A stretch of 64,000 bases of DNA from an uncultured Bartonella sp. (GTDB taxonomy: Bacteria; Pseudomonadota; Alphaproteobacteria; Rhizobiales; Rhizobiaceae), in NCBI GenBank assembly GCA_946478235.1, contig CAMLBF010000004.1:124001-188000 (forward strand), read 5' to 3'. The position numbers were made by a program, and so were the translations under genes. Of the stretch, positions 20,339-29,938 are shown piece after piece; the first letter of the stretch is position 1, and each line of letters opens with the position of its first letter. The notes under the pieces are model-generated. The model was not told the DNA's origin. It made no database searches and saw only the letters and a program-made list of their open reading frames with translations.

Positions 20339-21247
20339 ATGGATTATTTTTTTCAGCAACTCATCAATGGAGTGGCATTGGGTGCCATTTATGGTTTGAT
20401 TGCTATTGGTTATACCATGGTTTACGGCATCTTGGGCATGATCAACTTCGCTCATGGCGATGTTTTCATGATTGGTGCTTTCATTGCTATGATCGTTTTT
20501 ATGATGCTGCTAACTTTGCCTGCAGCGGTGCCGATTGCTTTAGCTCTACTTATTATGATGATCATATCAATGGTTTTCACGTCAGTATGGGCGTGGGTTA
20601 TTGAACGTGTGGCATATCGACCTTTGCGTGGGTCTTTTCGGTTGGCTCCATTAATCACTGCAATTGGTATGTCTTTTGTATTGCGCAATTTTGTACAAGT
20701 TGAACAAAGTCCAAGAAATAAACCTATTCCAGAAATGGTAAGTGGTGGGTTTACTATACCTGGTACAGATATTTTCATTCTTAACAAGCAACTATTGGTG
20801 GTCATTGTTACTGCTATTTTACTTGTTATTTTTTCGCATATTGTCAATAAAACCCCATTGGGACGCGCTCAGCGTGCCGTTGAACAAGATGGAAAAATGG
20901 CAGCTCTTTTAGGGATTAATGTTGATCGTACCATTGCGATTACATTTATTATGGGGGCTTCATTAGCCGCTATTGCAGGTACGCTTTATCTCATAAATTA
21001 TGGACAAATCCATTTTGCAGATGGGTTTATTCCTGGGATTAAAGCGTTTACTGCAGCTGTTCTTGGTGGCATAGGGTCATTACCTGGGGCTGTGCTTGGT
21101 GGTTTGTTAATTGGTTTGACTGAAGCATTATGGCAAACCTATTTCCCTCCAGAATATAAAGATGTGGCAGTGTTTTCGATATTAGCGATTGTGCTCATAT
21201 TCATGCCGTCAGGTATTCTTGGTCGTCCAGAAGTTGAAAAGGTTTAA
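20339..21247 (+). CDS. livH: branched-chain amino acid ABC transporter permease LivH
   Basis: This is one of two permeases of a high-affinity leucine/isoleucine/valine importer. It has about 302 residues with eight or so membrane helices. The family start YFFQQLINGVALGAIYGLIAIGYTMVYGILGMINFAHGD and the end VLGGIGSLPGAVLGG are clear (only motif fragments cited). I chose ATG 20339, since MDYFFQQL matches relatives; the GTG at 20324 is the track's alternative. livM starts three bases after the livH stop codon. Confidence 0.94.
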   Translation: MDYFFQQLINGVALGAIYGLIAIGYTMVYGILGMINFAHGDVFMIGAFIAMIVFMMLLTLPAAVPIALALLIMMIISMVFTSVWAWVIERVAYRPLRGSFRLAPLITAIGMSFVLRNFVQVEQSPRNKPIPEMVSGGFTIPGTDIFILNKQLLVVIVTAILLVIFSHIVNKTPLGRAQRAVEQDGKMAALLGINVDRTIAITFIMGASLAAIAGTLYLINYGQIHFADGFIPGIKAFTAAVLGGIGSLPGAVLGGLLIGLTEALWQTYFPPEYKDVAVFSILAIVLIFMPSGILGRPEVEKV

Positions 21248-21250
21248 GCC

Positions 21251-22816
21251 GTGGCTAATGTTAATGTACAATCCCATTCGGATCGTATGGCAGGTAATCT
21301 TGGAATTGCAATTCGGGAAGGTGTTATAACTGCGGTCATTGCCTTTCTGCTATTTCTATTCATCGTTGGTTTTCGTGCTGATCTTAATCTCAAAAATGAG
21401 ATGACTTTGACGCCACAAATTGGCTATCTCATGAATTATGTTTTGATAGCCGGTATTGGTAGATTTACGTGGTGCTTATTTGGTGGTGGTGTTCGTGGTG
21501 GCATCATGGCACTATTTCCCTCGGCAATCCTATTTGTAGCATATCGGGCATGGATTTATTATGAAGTAAATTCAGATCAGTCTGGATACAGTTCTGCCGA
21601 ACAATTGCATCAGCTTTTAATTGCGGCAGGGGTATTAGCTGTCATTTTAGTGCTCGCCCTTATATTTCTTTATGCTCGAGGTTTACGACAATCAATTAAG
21701 TCAACATCAGCTGTTTTGTTGCCTAAAGTTCAAAAGTATGCACCAGGATTTATCTTGGCAGCCTTATTGCTTTATCCATTTTTTATTACGACATTTGTCG
21801 TTGATAATTTGGCTCAATCACAAAAATGGATAGATAACTACGCTATTCAAATACTTATTTATGTCATGCTGGCATGGGGATTGAATATCGTTGTTGGTCT
21901 CGCTGGTTTGCTTGATCTGGGTTATGTCGGGTTTTATGCCGTAGGTGCCTATACGGTTGCCTTATTAGGCAATCACTTTGGATTTTCTTTTTGGTTATGT
22001 TTACCACTTGCTGGTATTTTTGCTGCGCTATGGGGAATTATGCTTGGTTTTCCGGTGTTGCGATTGCGTGGCGATTATCTTGCAATTGTAACCTTGGCAT
22101 TTGGGGAAATTATTCGCACGGTATTACAGAATTGGACACCTGTTACAGGCGGCGCTGCAGGATTGTCTGTTCAAAAAGCAACCTTTTTTGGTGTACCATT
22201 TGTTCGCGGGGACGGTGGCTTTGCAGCAATGTTTGGACTGAACTTCCAGGCAGCGCATTACAAGATTTTCCTTTATTATGTCATTCTGGTTATGGTGGTT
22301 ATCACTGCTTGGGTTGTTGTTCGGTTGCGACGGTTGCCGATTGGGCGTGCCTGGGAAGCTTTGCGTGAAGATGAAATTGCCTGCCGTTCTCTTGGTATTA
22401 ATACAGTTACAACAAAATTAACTGCTTTTTCTATTGGGGCTATGTTTGGTGGATTTGCCGGTGCGTTCTTTGCAGCCAGACAAGGGCGTGCCGATTACAC
22501 GAGTTTTATATTTGATGAATCCGCCATTATTCTCGCAATTGTCGTTCTAGGCGGTATGGGTTCACTCGGTGGAATTGCAATTGCTGCTGTGGTTATGATT
22601 GGCGGAATGGAAATTTTACGTGATGTTCCTGCACTGCAAATGATATTTGGCCCTGATTTTGACCCTCAACAATATCGAATGCTGTGGTTCGGATTAGCAA
22701 TGGTATTTGTTATGGTTTGGAAACCACGTGGCTTTGTTGGTACTCGCCAACCAAGTGCTTTTCTTAAAATACGTAAAGCTGTTTCTGGCGATTTTACCAA
22801 AGAAGGAAATGGCTAA
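21251..22816 (+). CDS. livM: branched-chain amino acid ABC transporter permease LivM
   Basis: This is the second permease, 521 residues. The conserved part begins near residue 200 (YVMLAWGLNIVVGLAGLLDLGYVGFYAVGAY pattern) and ends with ILAIVVLGGMGSLGG and WKPRGFVGTR. The first 170 residues add several further membrane segments, as in the long LivM form common in Hyphomicrobiales. The start is a GTG at 21251. Its TAA shares one base with the livG ATG (TAATG), so translation is coupled. Confidence 0.94.
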   Translation: MANVNVQSHSDRMAGNLGIAIREGVITAVIAFLLFLFIVGFRADLNLKNEMTLTPQIGYLMNYVLIAGIGRFTWCLFGGGVRGGIMALFPSAILFVAYRAWIYYEVNSDQSGYSSAEQLHQLLIAAGVLAVILVLALIFLYARGLRQSIKSTSAVLLPKVQKYAPGFILAALLLYPFFITTFVVDNLAQSQKWIDNYAIQILIYVMLAWGLNIVVGLAGLLDLGYVGFYAVGAYTVALLGNHFGFSFWLCLPLAGIFAALWGIMLGFPVLRLRGDYLAIVTLAFGEIIRTVLQNWTPVTGGAAGLSVQKATFFGVPFVRGDGGFAAMFGLNFQAAHYKIFLYYVILVMVVITAWVVVRLRRLPIGRAWEALREDEIACRSLGINTVTTKLTAFSIGAMFGGFAGAFFAARQGRADYTSFIFDESAIILAIVVLGGMGSLGGIAIAAVVMIGGMEILRDVPALQMIFGPDFDPQQYRMLWFGLAMVFVMVWKPRGFVGTRQPSAFLKIRKAVSGDFTKEGNG

Positions 22817-23718
22817 TGTTAGAGAAAGATACCCTTCTTAATATTCAACATTTGCGTATGGAATTTGGTGGTCTTGTTGCCGTTGATGATCTTAGCTTCG
22901 ATGTTGAGCGCGGAAAGATTACCGCATTGATAGGTCCTAATGGTGCCGGTAAAACAACTGTATTTAATTGTATCACAGGGTTTTATCGCCCAACAGGTGG
23001 AATGCTTTCACTACATACAAAACATGAGAAAACATTTTTGTTAGAGCGACTTTCTGACTATGAAATTACTAAAAAAGCAAAAGTTGCCAGAACATTTCAA
23101 AACATCCGGTTGTTTACTGGTTTAACTGTTTTGGAAAATCTGCTTGTTGCCCAACATAACGACTTGATGCGGGCATCTGGTATGACCATATTTGGTCTTC
23201 TAGGATTGCCGTCCTATAAGCATGCAGCTGCTAAAGCAATTGATAAAGCACGTTTATGGCTTGAAAAAATTAATCTTATTGATCGGGCAGATGATCCAGC
23301 TGGAGATCTTCCTTATGGTGATCAAAGGCGTCTTGAAATTGCCCGTGCAATGTGTACCGGGCCTGAATTATTATGCTTGGATGAACCAGCAGCAGGACTG
23401 AATCCCAAAGAATCATTGGAACTCAATGAGTTGCTTTTGCATATTCGTGATGTTGAATATACATCTGTTCTTCTTATTGAACATGATATGTCTGTTGTTA
23501 TGGAAATATCAGATCACGTCGTTGTTCTAGAATATGGCTCAAAGATTTCTGACGGTACACCTGAAATGGTGAAAAATGATCCGAAAGTTATTGCCGCATA
23601 TCTTGGTGTTGAAGATGACGATGCTTCAACTGTTTCCGAAAATAACCAGAGCGTTAAAGACAAGGGTACCGTAGATCCTCAACATAATAATATGGCAGCA
23701 ACAAAGGAAGGACAATGA
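22816..23718 (+). CDS. livG: branched-chain amino acid ABC transporter ATP-binding protein LivG
   Basis: This is an ABC ATPase of 300 residues. Walker A GPNGAGKTT lies near residue 41. ARTFQNIRLF near 93 is a LivG hallmark. The signature region is LPYGDQRRLEIARAM near 165, with Walker B LLCLDEPAAGLNP near 188 and the H-loop LIEHDM near 220. The C-terminal 40 residues after GVEDDD are a polar tail longer than in the classical protein. It overlaps livF by four bases. Confidence 0.95.
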   Translation: MLEKDTLLNIQHLRMEFGGLVAVDDLSFDVERGKITALIGPNGAGKTTVFNCITGFYRPTGGMLSLHTKHEKTFLLERLSDYEITKKAKVARTFQNIRLFTGLTVLENLLVAQHNDLMRASGMTIFGLLGLPSYKHAAAKAIDKARLWLEKINLIDRADDPAGDLPYGDQRRLEIARAMCTGPELLCLDEPAAGLNPKESLELNELLLHIRDVEYTSVLLIEHDMSVVMEISDHVVVLEYGSKISDGTPEMVKNDPKVIAAYLGVEDDDASTVSENNQSVKDKGTVDPQHNNMAATKEGQ

Positions 23719-24452
23719 TGTCTGAACAAAGGCAAGCCCTTCTCAAGATTGAAGATGTAGAAACATATTATGGCGCAATACAAGCTTTGCGCGGTGTGAA
23801 TGTTGAAGTACGCCAAGGCGAGATTGTTACACTTATTGGTGCCAATGGTGCTGGAAAATCAACGCTGATGATGACAGTCTTCGGCAAGCCGCGTGCTAGA
23901 AATGGCCGAATTGTTTTTGATGGGCAAGATATTACCAATATGGATACCCATGAAATTGCTAGACTTCGTATCGCACAATCCCCTGAAGGACGAAGAATTT
24001 TCCCTCGGATGACGGTGATGGAAAATTTACAGATGGGCGCAAGCCTCGATAATCTGAAATATTTCGACGAAGATGTCGAAAAAATGTTCACTTTATTTCC
24101 TCGGCTAAAAGAAAGAATTCATCAAAGGGGTGGCACACTTTCTGGTGGTGAGCAACAAATGTTGGCAATAGCACGTGCTCTTATGGCGCGTCCTCGCTTA
24201 CTTATGCTGGATGAACCCTCTTTAGGATTGGCTCCTTTAATCGTAAAACAGATATTTGAAGCTATTGATATCCTAAATAAAGAAACTGGTTTGACCGTTT
24301 TTCTTGTCGAACAAAATGCTTTTGGTGCATTAAAATTAGCGCATCGTGGATATGTTCTTGTAAATGGTCAGGTAACAATGAGTGGAAGTGGTCAAGAGCT
24401 CTTGGCTGATCCAAAAGTTCGAGCCGCGTATCTGGAAGGCGGTAGACATTGA
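23715..24452 (+). CDS. livF: branched-chain amino acid ABC transporter ATP-binding protein LivF
   Basis: This is the second ABC ATPase, 245 residues. It shows Walker A GANGAGKST near residue 44, SPEGRRIFPRMTVMENL near 95, the signature LSGGEQQMLAIARALM near 140, Walker B LLMLDEPSLGLAP near 160 and the LVEQNA switch near 200. It works as a heterodimer with LivG. The next gene, for a small membrane protein, starts 60 bases later. Confidence 0.96.
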   Translation: MMSEQRQALLKIEDVETYYGAIQALRGVNVEVRQGEIVTLIGANGAGKSTLMMTVFGKPRARNGRIVFDGQDITNMDTHEIARLRIAQSPEGRRIFPRMTVMENLQMGASLDNLKYFDEDVEKMFTLFPRLKERIHQRGGTLSGGEQQMLAIARALMARPRLLMLDEPSLGLAPLIVKQIFEAIDILNKETGLTVFLVEQNAFGALKLAHRGYVLVNGQVTMSGSGQELLADPKVRAAYLEGGRH

Positions 24453-24511
24453 TGATGGCAAATGCACTTTGTGCCTTTTATTTTATCAATGCTTAAGGAG
24501 TGAATAAGGCT

Positions 24512-24859
24512 ATGCAAGGCATTATTTATGAAGAATCGTCTTTTTATGTTTTTATTCTCGTTACATGTATTTTAGGCGGTTGGGCTGCATGGATGACAGG
24601 TCGTGCTTGTGCGTTGACATGGAAAAAATTGGCAATGGCTATTGTTTACATGGTTCCGCTTGCTGCAGCCATTCGATTTATCCATTATATTCCGCCATTT
24701 AATGGCACATTGCTTTCGCTACAGTTTTACTTGGTCGATCTTATAGTATTAATTATTTTTTCCTGTCTGGGCTTTCAATATACGCGAACGAAACAAATGG
24801 TAAGACAATATAGTTGGATATATAAAAAGTCTTCTCCATTTACTTGGCGTCATAAATAA
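24512..24859 (+). CDS. small membrane protein in the liv cluster (DUF6867-like)
   Basis: This protein of about 115 residues has three predicted membrane helices: FYVFILVTCILGGWAAWMTG, LAMAIVYMVPLAAAIRFIHY, and a third from FYLVDLIVLIIFSCLGF. A short basic tail follows (RTKQMVRQY). I recall a DUF6867 family at this position in liv operons of Hyphomicrobiales, and the assignment rests on that layout. The track uses GTG 24500, which sits directly on the AAGGAG. ATG 24512 is the more likely start. Its role in transport is unknown. Confidence 0.75.
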   Translation: MQGIIYEESSFYVFILVTCILGGWAAWMTGRACALTWKKLAMAIVYMVPLAAAIRFIHYIPPFNGTLLSLQFYLVDLIVLIIFSCLGFQYTRTKQMVRQYSWIYKKSSPFTWRHK

Positions 24860-24929
24860 ATACATGATACATAAAGTAATCTATTAAAAGCTTTCATAAT
24901 GAATATAAAGCGACCAAAGGAGAGGGAAG

Positions 24930-26048
24930 ATGTTTAATCGATTGCTTGTGACTGTTGCGTCAATAGGCATGTTATCATGTTGTTCAACTGCTTGGGCAGA
25001 CATAAAAATTGGAGTGGCTATTCCCGTAACAGGACCTAGTGCTGCTATCGGTGCCCAAATTCAGCATGGCGCTGAAATGGCCGTTAAAAATATTAATGAT
25101 AAAGGTGGTATCAACGGCGAAAAGCTTGTTCTTGATATCGTGGACGATGCATCTGATCCTAAGCAAGCCGTATCTGGTGCAAATAAACTCGCTGGAGAAG
25201 GTGTCCAGTTTGTTGTTGCACATTATAATTCCGGTGCAGCGCTACCTGCTGCAAGTGTATATGATGAAAATGGTATGTTGGCCATGTCTCCGGGGGTCAC
25301 CAATCCCAAGTTAACGGAAAGTGGTTATCCGCTACAATTTCGCGTTTGTGGTCGTGATGACACTCAAGGAGCTTTTGCTGCTGAATATATAAAAAAGCAT
25401 TATCCTGATCCGAAAGTTATGATTATTCATGACAAAACAGCTTATGGAATGGGATTGGCTGAAGAAGTTGAGAAAACTCTCAACAAACTTGGAATAAAAG
25501 AACTCAGTTTTGACGGAGTCAATGTAGAAGATAGAGATTTTTCTGCGATAGTTGCCAAAATTAAGCAAAGTGAAGCGAATGTCGTTTATTTTGGTGGTCT
25601 CTACACTCCGGCTGGTTTGCTTTTGCGTCAAATGGCCGAACAGAAAATAAAACCGCAGTTTATTAGTGGTGATGCCATTACGAGTAATGAGCTGGCAGCA
25701 ACTGCACAGGATGGTGTGATTGGTGTACTGAATACATTTAATGCTGACCCACGCGTAAATCCTGATAACGCAGAACTTGTAAAGGACTTCCGGGACAGTG
25801 GTTTTGAACCTGAAGCTTTCACTCTATATGCCTATGCCGTCGTGCAGCTTTTTTCATATGGCATTGCTGAAGAAGGAAATGACCCTCAAAAAGTTGCGGA
25901 ATATCTGAAAACAAAGGGACCATTTAAAACGGTTTTAGGTAATATCGAGTTCAATGATAAAGGGGATCCGAAAGAAGGCGGTTTTGTCATGAACCGTTGG
26001 TATAAAACTTCTGAAGGCAGTTATAATTATAGCGAAGCTAAAGACTAA
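24930..26048 (+). CDS. livJ: branched-chain amino acid ABC transporter substrate-binding protein
   Basis: This is the periplasmic binding protein of the liv system, 372 residues. The signal peptide ends STAWA-D near residue 24. The mature start DIKIGVAIPVTGPSAAIGAQ and the segment VAHYNSGAALPAASVY near 95 are typical of LivJ/LivK. Ligand preference (Leu, Ile, Val or another amino acid) is not resolved. The ATG has a strong AAAGGAGAGG just upstream, fitting the high expression of binding proteins, and the gene ends in a strong terminator. Confidence 0.94.
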   Translation: MFNRLLVTVASIGMLSCCSTAWADIKIGVAIPVTGPSAAIGAQIQHGAEMAVKNINDKGGINGEKLVLDIVDDASDPKQAVSGANKLAGEGVQFVVAHYNSGAALPAASVYDENGMLAMSPGVTNPKLTESGYPLQFRVCGRDDTQGAFAAEYIKKHYPDPKVMIIHDKTAYGMGLAEEVEKTLNKLGIKELSFDGVNVEDRDFSAIVAKIKQSEANVVYFGGLYTPAGLLLRQMAEQKIKPQFISGDAITSNELAATAQDGVIGVLNTFNADPRVNPDNAELVKDFRDSGFEPEAFTLYAYAVVQLFSYGIAEEGNDPQKVAEYLKTKGPFKTVLGNIEFNDKGDPKEGGFVMNRWYKTSEGSYNYSEAKD

Positions 26049-26055
26049 ATTAGTG

Positions 26056-26090
26056 AAAGAGCACTCTGAAATTAGAGTGCTCTTTTAATT
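26056..26090 (+). terminator. rho-independent terminator after livJ
   Basis: A 12-base stem (AAAGAGCACTCT / AGAGTGCTCTTT) with a six-base loop is followed by TTTAATTT. It closes the liv operon eight bases after the livJ stop. Confidence 0.9.
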
Positions 26091-26108
26091 TAATTCGTTA
26101 GCTGTAGA

Positions 26109-26390
26109 TTATAATTTTCGTAATAACAAATACGCAGCCAAGCTAAGGCCAATAACTACAGCAAGTGATGTTTTTGGATTTTCTTTTGCTTTTTCCTTCA
26201 CATTGCTCGCATGTTCACTAACGCAATCAAGCGCCTGGTGGCCTTTTTCTTTGATCGTATCAGTTATGTCAGCCATATCAATGTCGGACCAGCTCGTTTT
26301 TCCGGTTAATGATGCAAGCTCGGCTTTTAATTCAGCAATACGTTTATGCGCTTTAGAACTAATGTCAGAATCACTTTGAAATAACGCCAT
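26109..26390 (-). CDS. DUF883 / ElaB-YqjD-like membrane-anchored protein
   Basis: This 93-residue protein has a helical, charged N-terminal part and one C-terminal membrane anchor (TSLAVVIGLSLAAYLLLRKL). The layout matches the ElaB/YqjD/DUF883 family, in which some members bind ribosomes at the inner membrane in stationary phase. The track's start at 26417 is less likely than ATG 26390, which has AGAGGAAA just before it and starts MALFQSD. A perfect EcfG-type stress promoter lies 66 bases upstream of this start (separate entry). A role in the general stress or stationary response is therefore a reasonable inference. Confidence 0.85.
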   Translation of the reverse strand: MALFQSDSDISSKAHKRIAELKAELASLTGKTSWSDIDMADITDTIKEKGHQALDCVSEHASNVKEKAKENPKTSLAVVIGLSLAAYLLLRKL

Positions 26391-26455
26391 TTTTTTTCCT
26401 CTTGCCAACGGTCTCATTGATATAAAATAAGGCCAATATTTTCTGATATGTTCTT

Positions 26456-26480
26456 AACGTCTGATCGAACAATTAGTTCC
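26456..26480 (-). promoter_or_regulatory. EcfG (general stress response) promoter for the DUF883 gene
   Basis: Read on the minus strand, the sequence is GGAAC, 16 bases, then CGTT. This exactly fits the alphaproteobacterial EcfG/RpoE2 consensus GGAAC-N16/17-CGTT. It points towards the DUF883 gene, and transcription should start some 60 bases before its ATG. Confidence 0.75.
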
Positions 26481-26723
26481 TTATTCAATTGCTAAGAAGC
26501 TCCGATAACGGAGAAAATATCATCGTGGATAATGAAAACTGGCAAGATTGATATAGATTTTATAAATGATGAGACTATGAGTTATTTGTTTAATAAGAGC
26601 AGGAAACCGCTACACAGATGTTAAATATAATAAAATGCGACATGACCATGAAATAACGATTGGGAAAATCTATTTAAATTGATTATAAATTATCAAAACG
26701 TTTGTTGAGATTTTTAAGTGAAG

Positions 26724-27968
26724 ATGAATAAGCAATCCTATTTATCCGCCCCTTTTCCTCGTCGGCAATCTATTGCCGTTAATGTCGGTGGCGTTATGGT
26801 CGGGGGAGATAATCCTGTAGTTGTTCAATCAATGACCAACACAGATACTGCAGATGTGGATTCAACAGTTGCTCAAGTTGCAGCCCTTGCAAAAGCAGGC
26901 TCGGAGCTTGTGCGCATAACAGTTGATCGCGATGAATCAGCAATAGGCGTGCCAAAGATCAGAGAACGTCTTGATAGACTTGGAATTAATGTTCCATTGA
27001 TTGGAGATTTTCACTACATAGGCCATAAATTATTGGCAGAGCACCCCGATTGTGCAAAAGCTCTTGCGAAATATCGAATTAATCCAGGAAATGTAGGGTT
27101 TCGCGATAAGAGAGATAAACAATTCAGTGAGATTATTGAATTGGCTATTCGATATAATAAACCTGTCCGCATTGGAGTTAACTGGGGATCTCTTGATCAG
27201 GAATTATTAACGCGATTGATGGATGAAAATTCTGCTAAGGGCGGTCCGTTGTCTGCTGAGCAGGTCATGCATGAGGCAGTTGTGCAATCAGCACTTATTT
27301 CAGCGCATCTTGCCGAAGATATTGGGCTTACCCGAGATAAGATTATTTTGTCGGCAAAAGTAAGTCAGGTTCAAGATTTGATTTCTGTCTATACAATGCT
27401 TGCCGAACGTGGCGATTATGCTTTGCATTTAGGATTGACCGAAGCAGGTATGGGGACAAAAGGAATTGTTGCATCGTCTGCGGCTTTGGGAATTTTATTG
27501 CAACAGGGCATTGGTGATACAATTCGTATTTCATTAACTCCTGAGCCAGGAGGTGATAGAAGTAGAGAAGTGCAAGTGGCACAGGAATTACTGCAAGTTA
27601 TGGGCTTTAGGCAATTTATTCCCATCGTTGCAGCTTGTCCCGGATGTGGACGTACAACGTCGACAGTTTTCCAAGAATTAGCCCAAAAAATTCAAAGTGA
27701 TATACGCAGAAATATGCCTGTCTGGCGTGAAAAATATCCCGGTGTTGAGCAATTGAATGTCGCTGTTATGGGATGCATAGTGAATGGACCCGGTGAATCT
27801 AAGCACGCAGATATTGGTATTTCTCTTCCTGGTACAGGAGAAACACCGGCTGCACCTGTCTTTATTGATGGTGAGAAAGTTAAAACTTTAAGAGGCAAAA
27901 ATATAGCTGAAGAGTTTGAACAGATGGTAGCCGAGTATATTGAAAATCGATTTAAGCGTACAGAGTAA
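26724..27968 (+). CDS. ispG: 4-hydroxy-3-methylbut-2-en-1-yl diphosphate synthase (GcpE)
   Basis: This iron-sulfur enzyme of the MEP isoprenoid pathway converts MEcPP to HMBPP. The 414 residues carry the family start [17 protein letters not shown] and [14 protein letters not shown]. The three cluster cysteines appear in CPGCGRTTS and in [10 protein letters not shown] near the C-terminus. A GTG two codons upstream (26718) is an alternative start. Together with the prenyl diphosphate synthase at 29 kb it serves isoprenoid synthesis, though the two are not in one operon. Confidence 0.96.
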   Translation: MNKQSYLSAPFPRRQSIAVNVGGVMVGGDNPVVVQSMTNTDTADVDSTVAQVAALAKAGSELVRITVDRDESAIGVPKIRERLDRLGINVPLIGDFHYIGHKLLAEHPDCAKALAKYRINPGNVGFRDKRDKQFSEIIELAIRYNKPVRIGVNWGSLDQELLTRLMDENSAKGGPLSAEQVMHEAVVQSALISAHLAEDIGLTRDKIILSAKVSQVQDLISVYTMLAERGDYALHLGLTEAGMGTKGIVASSAALGILLQQGIGDTIRISLTPEPGGDRSREVQVAQELLQVMGFRQFIPIVAACPGCGRTTSTVFQELAQKIQSDIRRNMPVWREKYPGVEQLNVAVMGCIVNGPGESKHADIGISLPGTGETPAAPVFIDGEKVKTLRGKNIAEEFEQMVAEYIENRFKRTE

Positions 27969-28075
27969 TTGAGGAGTTGGGCTTACCTATCTGGGGAATA
28001 GTATTTATTAGCCGTGCGTTATTACGTATAACAATGCGGTGGTAGTCGTTATTTGTGATACATAAATACCTGTTG

Positions 28076-28684
28076 CTATTTCGTAGATATATCATTTTCG
28101 TCATCGGTATGTATGGCTATTTTTCCACTACTCTTGTCTGTTAACCAAGAAACAAAATCATCCACTTGTGCTGCAGGCAATGTGAGAGAAAATAAGCAAC
28201 CTTTGTCATCAAAAATTTGGTTTTCAATGGATGATTGGAAATTTTTTAATTCGTTCTGCACAATAGGGATAAGATGAAAGGGGCAATGGAAGTTTATAGT
28301 TTTCCATTCGATAAGTTCAACTAGTTGTGCCTCTTGCAATGTTCTCGATGCACTTCCACCATATGCACGTACAAGACCACCAGTACCAAGTTTTACACCG
28401 CCAAACCATCGTGTCACAATTACAAGTACACGATCGCAATTGCGGCCTTCTATAGCACTTAATATTGGCTTACCCGCAGTGCCGGTTGGTTCACCATCAT
28501 CACTGAATTTATAATTTTGTCCGTATTTCCAAGCGAAACAATGATGAGTGGCCATTTCAGCACGAATGGAATTGATAATTGCCTCTGCATTTTCAATAGA
28601 TGTGATGGGAAAAGCACGACACAGAAAACGGCTTTTTTTAATCTCTTCAGTAGTTTCAATTGGCGTAGCAAGTGTGAATGGCAT
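28076..28684 (-). CDS. yigZ: YigZ / IMPACT family protein
   Basis: This 202-residue protein has an N-terminal UPF0029 (IMPACT) domain. It carries the signature FSDDGEPTGTAGKPIL near residue 60, with VTRWFGGVKLGTGGLVRAYGG near 90, and a C-terminal ferredoxin-like domain. Its bacterial function is not settled; links to protease activity or translation have been proposed for relatives. It lies on the minus strand and just downstream of a 50-codon open stretch that may be a gene remnant. Confidence 0.92.
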   Translation of the reverse strand: MPFTLATPIETTEEIKKSRFLCRAFPITSIENAEAIINSIRAEMATHHCFAWKYGQNYKFSDDGEPTGTAGKPILSAIEGRNCDRVLVIVTRWFGGVKLGTGGLVRAYGGSASRTLQEAQLVELIEWKTINFHCPFHLIPIVQNELKNFQSSIENQIFDDKGCLFSLTLPAAQVDDFVSWLTDKSSGKIAIHTDDENDISTK

Positions 28685-28693
28685 TGATATTTC

Positions 28694-28846
28694 TTAACGG
28701 CCAGTGCGTCTCAATAAGTTAGTAAGCGTATCGCATTTATCAACCAAATCAAAGTGAACTAAAATTTTTATGAGGCGATCCTTGGTAATAATCCCTTTAC
28801 GCAAAATCAGTGTGTAGCAATTGCTAAAGGAACAAATGCCAAAAAA
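28694..28846 (-). pseudogene. possible 3' remnant of a lost gene upstream of yigZ
   Basis: A frame of 50 codons without an ATG ends 10 bases before the yigZ start. Its last residues read like a real protein end (LIKILVHFDLVDKCDTL, LLRRTGR). There is no ribosome binding site, and the frame is closed upstream by TAA next to a run of A. It may be a decayed gene end or a chance frame. I do not recognise it. Confidence 0.25.
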
Positions 28847-28966
28847 TTAGAATGTTGAATAGTTGGGTATGCGTACAAAAACAATTAATGTATTATCTGC
28901 AAAGCTTCGCCATCACTAATACTCCAGTATTTCGTATTAATTTGTTATCGTGACTATTTCCACATT

Positions 28967-29869
28967 TCAATTTTTTCTATTTGCAACAAATTCAGCTGTT
29001 TTACGCAAAATGTCTGCTTTTTTACCAAATGGTTGCAACAATGTTTCAGCTTGATCAATTAACCCAGCCAATTGACTTTTAGCCCAATCTATCCCGTGCA
29101 AAGCAACTAGCGTAGCTTTATCTGCAGTAATATCTTTGCCTGCTGTTTTACCTAATGAAGCAGTATCCGCCGTGATATCAAGGATGTCGTCAGCTAGCTG
29201 GAAGGCTAGTCCAATAGCCGCTCCAAACGAACTGAGCCTCTCACGATCCTCGGCAGTTGCATTACTAATAATAGCGCCCGCTTCGCATGCGTAACGAATG
29301 AGCGCACCAGTCTTCATTGCCTGTAGGGTAATAATTCCATGCTCGTCTGGTTTTTGAGTTTCTGCTTGTAGATCAAGAGCCTGTCCTCCGACCATGCCTC
29401 CAATACCAGAAGCACGCGCTAAATCTCCTATGAGTGTCAGACGTGTTTTTTCGCTTAGTTCTGTTTTTTCATCAGCAAGAATATCAAATGCTAAAGTCAA
29501 CAATCCGTCACCAGCCAATATGGCGGTGGCTTCATCAAACGCTTTATGGACTGTTGGTTTGCCCCGCCGTAGATCATCATTATCCATAGCGGGCAAGTCA
29601 TCATGAATAAGTGAATAACAATGGATACATTCAAGAGCGGCACCAACACGTTGGGCGGTTTGATAATTTGCGTCAAAAAGAGCGGCAGTTTGAATAACTA
29701 AAAAAGGACGTAAGCGTTTCCCACCGTTAAGAACACCATGACGCATTGCCGCAAGAAGACGTCCAGGACGGCTAATTTCACCTGCTTCAACATGTTCGCT
29801 TAAAAGCGTGTTTAACAATTCGCCAATTTGTCGTGCATTTTCTGACAATATATTACTAAAATCTTCCAT
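28967..29869 (-). CDS. ispA: polyprenyl (farnesyl) diphosphate synthase
   Basis: This trans-prenyltransferase condenses isopentenyl diphosphate with allylic diphosphates, giving farnesyl (or geranylgeranyl) diphosphate. The 300 residues show the first Asp-rich motif DDLPAMDNDD near residue 91 and the second DDILD near 230. NGGKRLRPFL near 50 and the GxxxQxxDL-like GGQALDL near 165 are also visible. The short-chain class fits IspA, although chain length is not proven. AAGGGAAT precedes the ATG. It is divergent from mtgA. Confidence 0.93.
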   Translation of the reverse strand: MEDFSNILSENARQIGELLNTLLSEHVEAGEISRPGRLLAAMRHGVLNGGKRLRPFLVIQTAALFDANYQTAQRVGAALECIHCYSLIHDDLPAMDNDDLRRGKPTVHKAFDEATAILAGDGLLTLAFDILADEKTELSEKTRLTLIGDLARASGIGGMVGGQALDLQAETQKPDEHGIITLQAMKTGALIRYACEAGAIISNATAEDRERLSSFGAAIGLAFQLADDILDITADTASLGKTAGKDITADKATLVALHGIDWAKSQLAGLIDQAETLLQPFGKKADILRKTAEFVANRKN

Positions 29870-29938
29870 TCAGTATTCCCTTTATCTTTGATAGATGGCA
29901 TGAACCAATCGATCGGTATCGTCAACACTTTGTATTAG

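Noticed and set aside
20452-20847. 131-residue minus-strand ORF inside livH
   Set aside because: It is the antisense of a hydrophobic permease gene; it has no ribosome binding site and no family match.
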